Notes under the pieces: generated by a model | The model's database searches: none | Told to the model about the DNA's origin: nothing | The model's input: only the letters and a program-made list of their open reading frames with translations | Source of the DNA: Leisingera methylohalidivorans DSM 14336 | GTDB lineage: Bacteria > Pseudomonadota > Alphaproteobacteria > Rhodobacterales > Rhodobacteraceae | Direction: 5' to 3' | Assembly (NCBI RefSeq): GCF_000511355.1 | Contig: NC_023136.1 | Coordinates: 226,268-285,395, forward strand | DNA length: 59,128 nucleotides | Position numbers and translations under genes: made by a program | Part shown: piece after piece, positions 51,593 to 59,128 of the stretch | Numbering within the stretch: position 1 is the stretch's first letter | Layout: each line of letters begins with the position of its first letter

Positions 51593-53722
51593 ATGCGAAC
51601 CACTCACGCAGGAAATACTTACATACGGCCAGAGCGGTCTCTTGGCTCGCCAGTCAGCACCTTGGGACTTCTGATACTTTCAACCGCAAGCCTGGGGATG
51701 CCGGCGGCTCTGCATGCGCAGCCAGCCAATCAGACGGACGCCGAAGTCCTCGAACTGGAAGCAATAACTGTCGACGGTAGCTGGCTCGGCGATTCCACGG
51801 AAGCAGAGGTCAAGCGTTACCCGGGCGCACGTGATGTCCTGTCCGAAAAAGACCTCCATGAGCAGGCGAACCGGACGCTGGATGATGCGCTGCGCAAGGT
51901 TCCCAGCGTCCGTGTCGAGGACGAGACCGGCACCGGCGTGCTGCCCAACATCGGGATCCGCGGCCTCAACCCGCTGCGCAGTGAGCGGGTCATGATGCTG
52001 CTGGACGGTATCCCGCTGGCGCTGGCACCTTACACCGGGACCGGGCTCTCGCTGTTTCCGGCAAGCCTGGAAATGATCGCCCGGGCAGATATCGTCCGCG
52101 GCGGCGGAGCTGTCCGTTTCGGTCCGAACAACGTCAGCGGCGTTATCGACCTGATCAGCAAGCCGATCCCGCAAGAGGTTTCCGGCACCGCCAAGCAGAA
52201 ATTCATCGTGGATGAACGCACCGGCAACCTTCTGAGCGACACCTACTTCCGGTGGGGCGGCTTCGTGTCCCCGGATTTCGGTCTGCAAGCGCAGGTCAAC
52301 GCAATTACTGGCGACGGCGGCCGGGAGCATTCCGGAACCGATGTCCTGAACGTGATGGTTGATGGTGAGTGGCTGATTGATGACTGGAGCAGCCTGAAAG
52401 GCCGCCTGCAGTATTACGATGTGGACGCGGAACTGCCCGGGGCGCTGTCGTCGCAGGCCTACGAACAGGATCCGAGCCAATCAACGCGCCCGCATGATGC
52501 CTTTGATGCAAAAACCCTGCGCGCTTCTCTGACCTATGACCGCCAGATCGGAAGCAATGGGGAATTCCATTGGGTAAATTTCGCGCATAAATCGGACCGA
52601 ACCTTCGATTTTGGCCAGCCGTTCGACCCGGACACCCCGGCAACTGACGTGGCCAGCAGCCCGCGCGAATTCACAGTCTACGGCACCGAACCGCGCTACA
52701 CAAATCTGTTCCACACCGGATATGCCTCGCACAAGCTGGTGGTCGGCGCCCGGTACGTGCGCGAAGAGGTCGATTTTGCCGTCGACCGCACCAATCTCAC
52801 CACCGGCACCACCACGGCCGCGCGGGACTGGTACTTCAAAACCGACGCCTATGCTGCTTACATCAGCGACACGGTTTCACTGATGAATGACCGGCTGGAG
52901 ATCACCCCTGGCCTGCGCTACGAGTCTGTAGAGACCGATTTCAGCGACCGCATCAACAATACTGCGTCGGGCAACCGCACCACCGAACTCCTGCCCGGCC
53001 TGGCGGTTGGCTTCCAGGCGGCGGACAGCGTCTTCCTGTTCGCCAATGCCAACAAGTCCCTGCGCGTTCCGCAGGTGGCGCAGGTGACCCGCGGCGCGCC
53101 GGTCAGCAACGAACTGGCGTGGAACTACGAGCTGGGGATGCGCTATGAGCCAACCTCGGACATCAGCCTCAGCGCTGCGCTGTTCCGGATCGATTTCTCC
53201 GACCAGATTGAGTTCGACCGGGCCAGCCTGCAGTTCCAGAACCTGGGCGAGACCCGGCACCAGGGCGTTGAGCTGACCGCCGCGTGGCAGCCCTATACGG
53301 TGCCGGGCCTGTCGCTGAAGGCGAATTATACATTGACCGATACCGAGCAGCTTGCGGGGCAATTTGCGGGCAACGAAGTGCCTTACGCCTCGGACCATCA
53401 GTTCAATGTGACGGCTGAATACGAATTGGACAGCTGGGCCTTCGGCCTCAATGGCCATTACCGCAGCGCTGCTTTCAGTGACGCCGCCAATACCCAGGTT
53501 GAAACGGCCGATGGCTCGGCGGGCCCTCTGCCGTCTGCCTGGGTGTGGAACCTGCAGGCGTCCAAGGACCTCGGCGTTTCCAACCGGAATGTCCGCCTTA
53601 CCGCAGCGATCAACAACCTCTTTGATGAGGACTATTACACCCGCGGTGTTGACGTGAGCCCCATCGGCCGAGTTGCCCAGCCGGGACGCAGCTTTGTTGT
53701 TGCCGTCCAAGCTGACTTCTGA
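51593..53722 (+). CDS. TonB-dependent outer-membrane receptor (FecA-like)
   Basis: The 709-residue protein has a long signal peptide ending near residue 42 (AALHAQ), a plug domain (about 60-190; TLDDALRKVPSVRVEDE, NIGIRGLNPLRSERVMMLLD, IVRGGGAVRFGPNNVSGVID) and a 22-strand barrel ending GRSFVVAVQADF, with the usual final Phe. The nearest recognised type is FecA (ferric citrate). The ATG at 51593 has GAGGA 8 bases upstream; the frame stays open far upstream across the antisense binding-protein gene but that part is not coding. No FecI/FecR pair is seen. Confidence 0.93.
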   Translation: MRTTHAGNTYIRPERSLGSPVSTLGLLILSTASLGMPAALHAQPANQTDAEVLELEAITVDGSWLGDSTEAEVKRYPGARDVLSEKDLHEQANRTLDDALRKVPSVRVEDETGTGVLPNIGIRGLNPLRSERVMMLLDGIPLALAPYTGTGLSLFPASLEMIARADIVRGGGAVRFGPNNVSGVIDLISKPIPQEVSGTAKQKFIVDERTGNLLSDTYFRWGGFVSPDFGLQAQVNAITGDGGREHSGTDVLNVMVDGEWLIDDWSSLKGRLQYYDVDAELPGALSSQAYEQDPSQSTRPHDAFDAKTLRASLTYDRQIGSNGEFHWVNFAHKSDRTFDFGQPFDPDTPATDVASSPREFTVYGTEPRYTNLFHTGYASHKLVVGARYVREEVDFAVDRTNLTTGTTTAARDWYFKTDAYAAYISDTVSLMNDRLEITPGLRYESVETDFSDRINNTASGNRTTELLPGLAVGFQAADSVFLFANANKSLRVPQVAQVTRGAPVSNELAWNYELGMRYEPTSDISLSAALFRIDFSDQIEFDRASLQFQNLGETRHQGVELTAAWQPYTVPGLSLKANYTLTDTEQLAGQFAGNEVPYASDHQFNVTAEYELDSWAFGLNGHYRSAAFSDAANTQVETADGSAGPLPSAWVWNLQASKDLGVSNRNVRLTAAINNLFDEDYYTRGVDVSPIGRVAQPGRSFVVAVQADF

Positions 53723-53750
53723 TCAGCGCTCCAGGCAAAAAACGCACCAT

Positions 53751-53804
53751 CGCCGGCCAGGCCGCCGCTTTCCCATTGTTCGTGGAATCCGCGCCTGGCC
53801 GGCG
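53751..53804. repeat. 12-bp inverted repeat after the receptor gene
   Basis: CGCCGGCCAGGC (53751-53762) and GCCTGGCCGGCG (53793-53804) are perfectly complementary with a 30-base loop, starting 28 bases after the receptor stop. They may act as a transcription end, though only CCTCTT follows. Confidence 0.55.
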
Positions 53805-54587
53805 CCTCTTGATCGGTCCCAAACTCATGTTCCCTGACGGGGAACAGTGCCGGAAATCAACCTTCGGAACTCTTGGTCGTCAGCAGCCTATTTCCAGAAG
53901 TTGATGAAGCGGCAATCAAGCTGAAGGTTGCCATTCTCACAGTGGCCATCACTGTTAACGCGATCCAGCGACGGCAGCACATTGGCGTCGCTATACGCGC
54001 CTTGTCTTTCTGGCCGCAACTGAACCTAAGCGCGGCCGCGCGATTTCGCGGTCCTTGGCAGCGGTGCGGCGCTCGCCGCGTCCCCGCCGCTTACTTGTCC
54101 CGCTTCAAAGGAAAGGCAACGATCTTGGGATCGTTGCCCATCTGCTCCGGGCGCCTCCCTGCCTCACCCTGAAAGTTCACGTTTAGGCCGAGCGTAGTGT
54201 CCGGCCGCTTAGAATTCCAGTTTGCCGGATGCTACGAAAGGCAAGAATGCCCGCGTAGTCAATGCTGCCGGTCAATGCTCCATTTTCGCTGTCCGTTCTC
54301 AGGAAATACGCAATTGCTCTCGCCGTTATTCACGTCCAATGGCTCATGCCGCGGCCGCAAGACCTCGATATTTCTCAATTTGAAAGAAGTTTGAAGGATT
54401 TAGCCGTGTCCAGCCCTGACCGGATCAGAGCCGCTTTCAGGCAGCAGGAACAGGAATTCTGGGTAAACTTTCCGATATCGGCCGGTTAATTGATCTTCAA
54501 TGCTTACTTTTCAGAATGGAAATTCAGTTCTAGTCTGCCAGAAGTTGCCGCAAGGGCTTATCAAAACAACAAAACTCCGGGCCCCAA
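53805..54587. other. Non-coding gap, possible decayed gene or element
   Basis: No gene is supported in these 780 bases. Notable are a perfect 10-bp hairpin with a TTGG loop (GGCAACGATC / GATCGTTGCC, 54115-54138), followed on the minus strand by TTTCCTTT, and a minus-strand open stretch of about 46 codons (54231 down to 54091) that includes NFQGEAGRRPEQMGNDPKIV and ends at a TAA. That stretch has no start and looks like a remnant. Short plus-strand frames (53873-54172, 54262-54489) have no recognisable product. Confidence 0.5.
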
Positions 54588-56441
54588 ATGACAAAGCAGC
54601 GAGTCACTCGAAAATATCTCCGGCTGCGCAGCGGCATCGCCTTGGCGATCTTGCTGGCTGCCGCAGTGGCCGCATTCTGCGTAACCTTGTCCGGGCAAAG
54701 GAGCGTAGCCCAGCGGGCGGAAAACACCAGGGTGCTTGACCAGCTTCTGGTCTCACTTGCCGAACTGTCGCTGGCGTTTGATGAATTGAGGGACGAGCCG
54801 GGCAGCCAGAAGGCGCTGATCGCGCGCGGGCGCATCCGGCGAAGCGCAAGGCCCGCGGCAGACTCGCTTACAGAACTCACCGGCGCCGGCGCACTTGCTG
54901 CATTTTCGCCGCAAGCGCAGGAAATCCTGTCCCAGCCAACGCTGAACCCAGTATCCGAACTCGAAGACATCGTGTTTTTGACCGGGGTTTTGACAGACCC
55001 CGCCGGAAACCGGGACGCCGCCGCTGTTTCAAAGGCTGCGGCGCTGGCTTCGGACCTGTCCAGACGGCTGCTGCCGCTGTTCATGAAGGCCAAGGAGGCC
55101 GAGGCGCGAAGCGGCCGGATCGCGGCTGAAACGCAGCTGATTTATGCCCTGGTGGCTGTCGCCATCGGGGCAATTGGCGTGTATGTCGCCGCCCGGTTCG
55201 TGCATGTGCCAATGGAGCGCTTCATCATCAGCGCTCAGTCGGAGATCGAGGCGAGCCGGCGCAAGGCCGAAGCTGCGTCGGAGGCGAAGTCGGTGTTTCT
55301 GGCGACCATGAGCCACGAAATCCGGACTCCGCTGAACGGTGTGCTTGGCTTGGCGGAGCTGCTGAACGATACTGAGCTCGATGACAGGCAGCGGCACATG
55401 ATCCGCATGATGATCATCAGCGGCAATTCCCTGCTGAGCATCATCAATGACGTCCTGGACCTGTCCAAGGCCGAGGCCGGAAAGCTGGAAATGGAGGCAG
55501 AGGCGTTTAACGTCCGCGTGCTTTGCCTGGAGGTCATCGACCTGTTTTCCGCGCGGGCCCAGAGTGCGAATATCGACCTGAATTTGAGCGAAAGCACCGA
55601 TGTGAACAACTGGCACGTGCTGGGATACAGCACGGCGATCCGGCAGATTGTTGTCAACCTCATCAGCAATGCGCTGAAATTCACCGAGAACGGCTCGGTG
55701 GAAGTGAAGCTGCAGGAACTGCCGTCAGCCCAGGACGGCACACGGGTGATCCGGGTTGCCGTCAGGGACACCGGGATCGGGGTCCCGCCGGAAGCCCAGG
55801 AACGGATTTTCGAACAATTCGCGCAGGCCGATGCGACCACGACCACGCGGTTTGGCGGAACGGGGTTGGGCCTCGCCATCACAAAAAATCTCACCGAAGC
55901 GATCAGCGGCAGGATATCGCTGCAAAGCGCGGAGGGCGAAGGTTCCGAATTCACTGTGGAGTTCCCGGTCGAAAAAGTTCCGCCCCCCGCCGAAGTGCCC
56001 GAGCCCGAACCGGCCGGCGCCTCGTTCAGCAAGAAGGTGCTTGTCGCTGATGACAACCGGGTTAACCAAATAGTCGCGGGCAAGATGCTGGAGCGTTTGG
56101 GATGCACCGTTATAACCGCAGGGAATGGCGTTGAAGCAGTTGAGCTGGCCCGCAGTTGGGCACCTGATCTGGTGCTGATGGATGTTCGGATGCCGGATAT
56201 GGACGGGCTCGATGCCACCCGGGCGATCCGGGCGAAGGAGCAGGAACTGGGCCTGGAGCCGGTGCCGGTCATCGGCTTGTCCGCCAACGCGATGAGCGAA
56301 CAGCGTTCCGAAGGCCTGTCTGCAGGCATGAACGACTACCTTGCGAAGCCGGTCAACAAAGCGGCGCTCGCCGCTGCCTTGACCCGTCTCTGGCCGGAGG
56401 AGGCCGGCATAACCCCTGAAGGGAATGCGAAATGTGCCTGA
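54588..56441 (+). CDS. Hybrid sensor histidine kinase with receiver domain
   Basis: The 617-residue protein has one helix at about 14-35, a periplasmic part of about 140 residues, a second helix at about 184-206 (LIYALVAVAIGAIGVYVAAR), a HisKA domain with His near 242 (MSHEIRTPLNGVLGLAELLN), a HATPase domain (NLISNALKFTENG; DTGIGVPPEAQ; GTGLGLAITKNL) and a C-terminal receiver (about 481-600) with the phospho-acceptor Asp near 531 (LVLMDVRMPDMDG) and Lys in YLAKPVNK. There is no HPt domain, so a separate phosphotransfer protein is needed. It overlaps the PotF-like gene by 10 bases, suggesting that protein feeds its signal. Confidence 0.92.
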   Translation: MTKQRVTRKYLRLRSGIALAILLAAAVAAFCVTLSGQRSVAQRAENTRVLDQLLVSLAELSLAFDELRDEPGSQKALIARGRIRRSARPAADSLTELTGAGALAAFSPQAQEILSQPTLNPVSELEDIVFLTGVLTDPAGNRDAAAVSKAAALASDLSRRLLPLFMKAKEAEARSGRIAAETQLIYALVAVAIGAIGVYVAARFVHVPMERFIISAQSEIEASRRKAEAASEAKSVFLATMSHEIRTPLNGVLGLAELLNDTELDDRQRHMIRMMIISGNSLLSIINDVLDLSKAEAGKLEMEAEAFNVRVLCLEVIDLFSARAQSANIDLNLSESTDVNNWHVLGYSTAIRQIVVNLISNALKFTENGSVEVKLQELPSAQDGTRVIRVAVRDTGIGVPPEAQERIFEQFAQADATTTTRFGGTGLGLAITKNLTEAISGRISLQSAEGEGSEFTVEFPVEKVPPPAEVPEPEPAGASFSKKVLVADDNRVNQIVAGKMLERLGCTVITAGNGVEAVELARSWAPDLVLMDVRMPDMDGLDATRAIRAKEQELGLEPVPVIGLSANAMSEQRSEGLSAGMNDYLAKPVNKAALAAALTRLWPEEAGITPEGNAKCA

Positions 56442-57514
56442 AATCGAAGATTGCCGCAGTCGCTGCTGCCGCGGCCGCACTGGCAGCCCCGGCGTCAGCG
56501 GACCACGGTCAGGTGCGGCTGTACAACTGGAGCGGCTACATCGATCCGGAAACCGTCGAAGGTTTCCAGGAAGCCACGGGTACTGAGATCGTGCTGGACA
56601 CCTATGGAGATGCCGACGAGGCCGAAGCGCGGCTGCTTGCCCGCGGCACCAACTATGACTTGGCGGTCGTTTCCTCTGAATCTGTCGGGCGCTTAACGGA
56701 GGCCGGGGCGATCCGGAAATTCAGCTTGTCTGATATTCCCAGCGCGGCCGCACTCGACCCCCAGCTGATGCAGATTTTCTTGGCATCAATGCCGCAAGCA
56801 GAAGGCTACGCCCTGCCGTACCTGTGGGGTACTACCGGGATCGCCTATGACCGCAACGCGGTGCTAAAGCGCTTGCCTGACGCACCGCTCGACAGCTGGG
56901 CACTGGTGTTCGACCCTGAAAATGCCAGCAAGCTCGCGGACTGCGGTATTACAATTGTCAATTCTGTCGAGGAAGTTGTGGCCGCCGCGCTCGCCTACCT
57001 TGGTCTGAACCCGCAATCGAAATCGGAACAGGATCTTGAGTCCGCATTCGGCGTGCTGTCCGCCATCGCGCCTTATGTCCGCTCTTTTGATTCTTATCAG
57101 TATGATGCGCTGATGGACGGCGAAGTCTGCCTGGCAGTCGCCTGGAGCACGGAAGGGCTGGCCCCACTGCTGGAGCAGGAAAGCGACAGGTATCACTACG
57201 TGATGCCGAAGGAAGGCACCAATTTATGGGCAGACCTGTTTGTTATCCCGAGCGATGCCAGCAACCTTGATGCATCGAACCAATTGGTGAATCACGTACT
57301 CCAACCGGAGGAGATGGCACGGGCGACGCTTTTCACCAATGCCACCAACAGCGTGCTGGCCGCGCGCGCAGAGATCGGCGATCCCAGTTACGAAATTCCT
57401 GCGCTGACTCTGCCGCAAGAAACCCGCGACAGGCTCTATTTCGTCAAACCCCGCAGTGGCGAGGAAAAACGCGGCCTCGACCACCGCTGGAGGCTGCTTC
57501 AGATCGGGCTGTAG
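56432..57514 (+). CDS. PotF/PotD-like periplasmic binding protein, probable sensor partner
   Basis: The 360-residue protein has a signal peptide (KIAAVAAAAAALAAPASA-DHG) and the polyamine-binding pattern VRLYNWSGYIDPETVEGFQE, YALPYLWGTTGIAYDRNAV, and VCLAVAWSTEGLAPLLE with the Trp/Asp positions of PotF types. The family binds putrescine or spermidine. The ATG lies inside the last 10 bases of the kinase gene (ATGTGCCTGA). No permease or ATPase gene follows, so it is more likely an accessory sensor for the kinase than a transport protein; NspS with MbaA is a known parallel for polyamine sensing through a binding protein. Confidence 0.88.
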   Translation: MCLKSKIAAVAAAAAALAAPASADHGQVRLYNWSGYIDPETVEGFQEATGTEIVLDTYGDADEAEARLLARGTNYDLAVVSSESVGRLTEAGAIRKFSLSDIPSAAALDPQLMQIFLASMPQAEGYALPYLWGTTGIAYDRNAVLKRLPDAPLDSWALVFDPENASKLADCGITIVNSVEEVVAAALAYLGLNPQSKSEQDLESAFGVLSAIAPYVRSFDSYQYDALMDGEVCLAVAWSTEGLAPLLEQESDRYHYVMPKEGTNLWADLFVIPSDASNLDASNQLVNHVLQPEEMARATLFTNATNSVLAARAEIGDPSYEIPALTLPQETRDRLYFVKPRSGEEKRGLDHRWRLLQIGL

Positions 57515-58206
57515 CGGCATCGGGCGTCAGCGCAGTGCGCTGAGAATCTTCACAGAAGCGAACATGGCCTCGGCGGCGCTGGCCCGCCGTACAGGCCTTT
57601 GGCATCAAGGTTCCCGGAGGCAATAAAGCTGCCGTTGGAACGAACGCAGCGAAAGGTCGCTTCGTCCGCACTGTGTGAGTTCACCGGCTCCAGAACCTCG
57701 CGGCCGCAGCGAACGGCAGAAACGGCGGGCTGCACCGCAGCACAAAACTTCGGCTGGCTACGTCACACGGCCGAGTTTGCAAAGGGCGCTTCCTGCGCTT
57801 CTCTGACCTTCGAGCGGGGTGCAGCATCGTCCTGGCAAGCTGAGCTCGCCTAGAGGTCCGCTCTCGGGAAGACTGGCGGGATCCTTCGCGCCTGCAGCGA
57901 AGGCATCGCTGCGCTTCGTGCGAATGGCCGAATTGGGCTGGCTCGAGCCGGTCATAGTGGGCCTGGGGCAGGCTCGTGTTGGTTTTTGGCGCTGCGGTGC
58001 CGCAAGGCAGCAGTGAGCCCATTTTATCTACCGAGCAGATGCAGCATACTGCGTGTGAAGCAACAATACGTGAGAAGGGACGGCCCAATCCAGACCTTCG
58101 TTGATCGGTTCAATGCCGCAGTGAAACTTCACAAAACCGGTCCTTAGCTGCAGGTTCGAGGTTAGCGCAGCGATTGGCCTCAGTAATCTGAACAACGAGA
58201 TTGACA
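57515..58206. other. Non-coding gap of about 690 bases
   Basis: No gene is supported. The stretch is rich in short GCAGCG/CTGC words (e.g. GCAGCGAACGGCAGAAACGG near 57707) and several short open frames on both strands without RBS or recognisable product. It may hold decayed DNA or intergenic repeats. The promoter of neither flank is obvious, as both flanking genes end here. Confidence 0.55.
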
Positions 58207-59118
58207 CTACTTTGCAATCGCGCCCGCCTTCGGTGCTGCCTGAGGGGATTCCTTGGAATTCCAGTCGAGAACCCATTCCTGAAAGCTTATCATAGCCGGT
58301 GTGGGAGGTTTGTGAGCAGGGTATGTCAGCCAGTAGCGGCCGGTTTCTATCTGAACGGGAAATGGTGCGACTAGCCGCCCAGTCTCCAATCTCTCGGCAA
58401 ACATTGCCGGGGAAAGCAGCGCAACTCCCGCCCCATTCTCGGATATGTCTGCCATGGCGATGGAGCTGTCAAATATCGGGTCGCACAGGTTGGGGCAGGC
58501 TGTACCGGCTTTATCAAACCATGCGGGCCACTCATCCGCCCGATAGGAACGCAAGAGAACGTGTCCGTGCAGGTCGGCAGGCTTCTGCAGATATTCTGCT
58601 AGCCGTGGAGAGCAAAGCGGCGTCAACGGTGCTTCCATAAGAGGAACGGTCTCCATCCCGCTCCAGCGCCCGGCGCCGAAACGGATTGCCATATCCAAGC
58701 CTTCCTTGGAAATATCCACCCGGTTGTTGTTGGTCCAGATGCGGAGGTCGATCCCTGGGTGGGCGCTGCGAAAGGCAGCCAGTTGCGGCATCAGCCACCC
58801 GACGGCAAAGGTCGTGACAACCCCCACATGCAGCGTCTCCTGGTACCGTCCGTCCAGAAAACCATCGAGAACCCGCCCAACCCGGTCGAGGCTGTCATTG
58901 ATCACGGGGAACAATGCCATGGCCTCATCCGTCAGGAGCAGGCCCTTTGGCGTCCGGGTGAAAAGCTGCACTCCAAGCAGGTCTTCCAGCCCTTTGATCT
59001 GATGGCTCACAGCTGCCTGGCTGACCCGCAGTTCAATAGCCGCTTGGGTGAAACTCCCCTGCCGCGCAGCGACCTCGAAGGCGCGTAAGGCATTCAAAGG
59101 CAAGTTGGGACGGTCCAT
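58207..59118 (-). CDS. LysR-family transcriptional regulator (GcvA/AmpR-like)
   Basis: The 303-residue protein has an N-terminal winged HTH (LNALRAFEVAARQGSFTQAA; RVSQAAVSHQIKGLEDLLGV; LFTRTPKGLLLTDEA) and a C-terminal effector domain (LHVGVVTTFAVGWLMPQLAA; LDMAIRFGAGRW). The sequence around the HTH is of the GcvA/AmpR subgroup. The ATG at 59118 is 10 bases from the window edge, so its divergent target gene, if any, lies outside. The neighbouring PotF-like gene converges with it and is unlikely to be its target. Confidence 0.92.
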   Translation of the reverse strand: MDRPNLPLNALRAFEVAARQGSFTQAAIELRVSQAAVSHQIKGLEDLLGVQLFTRTPKGLLLTDEAMALFPVINDSLDRVGRVLDGFLDGRYQETLHVGVVTTFAVGWLMPQLAAFRSAHPGIDLRIWTNNNRVDISKEGLDMAIRFGAGRWSGMETVPLMEAPLTPLCSPRLAEYLQKPADLHGHVLLRSYRADEWPAWFDKAGTACPNLCDPIFDSSIAMADISENGAGVALLSPAMFAERLETGRLVAPFPVQIETGRYWLTYPAHKPPTPAMISFQEWVLDWNSKESPQAAPKAGAIAK

Positions 59119-59128
59119 GCGGTGGCTT

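Noticed and set aside
54262..54489. 75-codon plus-strand frame before the histidine kinase
   Set aside because: Parts look coding-like (LDISQFERSLKDLAVSS) but there is no RBS, no family and poor N-terminal sequence; treated as possible remnant only.
57819..58016. Short plus-strand frames in the 57515-58206 gap
   Set aside because: No RBS, no recognisable product; similar short frames exist on the other strand.

Overview
The window is high-GC DNA from an alphaproteobacterium, most likely a marine Rhodobacteraceae (roseobacter-type). That placement is inferred from protein style: a T6SS without a visible tssJ, a NaChBac/NavAb-type sodium channel and a short mercuric reductase. It cannot be proved from one window. 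Genes are tightly packed and often overlap by 1-40 bases. No tRNA, rRNA, CRISPR array or replication origin was seen.

Bases 1-40195 form one type VI secretion (T6SS) region. The left flank holds a caspase-like/Sel1 protein (cut by the window edge), a membrane-anchored M15 peptidase, an OmpA-domain protein and a membrane Ser/Thr kinase. A head-to-tail minus-strand run of about 30 kb (35677 down to 5358) reads tssA-tssB-tssC-hcp-tagJ-tssE-tssF-tssG-clpV-unknown-sodium channel-giant TssB/TssC fusion-vgrG-unknown-PAAR-fha-tssK-tssL-tssM-tagF-pppA. With the kinase, this gives a full threonine-phosphorylation circuit (kinase, phosphatase, FHA protein, TagF). To the right, on the plus strand, lie an unknown gene, a small secreted Cys protein, ExbB, two ExbD proteins and a TonB-like protein. 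The C-terminal module of that TonB-like protein resembles the one in the T6SS kinase.

The strongest novelty is the 1654-residue protein at 17761-22725. It has an N-terminal TssB domain nearly identical to the free TssB, about 40 acidic repeats of 20-21 residues each built round an LxxL core, a second TssB-like domain, a TssC-like domain lacking the C-terminal part of normal TssC, and an acidic tail. It is translationally coupled to a voltage-gated sodium channel gene, which in turn follows an unknown gene with a glycine-rich hydrophobic segment.

Bases 40200-47331 look acquired: a 5'-truncated IS91-type transposase, then a mercury-resistance cluster (merT, merP, a small Cys-Cys membrane protein, merF, merA, a frameshifted CcdA-like gene and an MFS transporter, with divergent merR and a YnfA-like gene) and a clear MerR operator with a 19-bp promoter spacer.

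Bases 47424-53722 encode ferric-chelate uptake: ATPase, two FecCD permeases and a binding protein on the minus strand, and a divergent FecA-like TonB-dependent receptor. Bases 54588-57514 carry a hybrid histidine kinase overlapping a PotF-like binding protein with no transporter genes beside it, probably a sensor pair. A LysR regulator closes the window. Gaps at 41021-41553, 53805-54587 and 57515-58206 hold no gene I can support.
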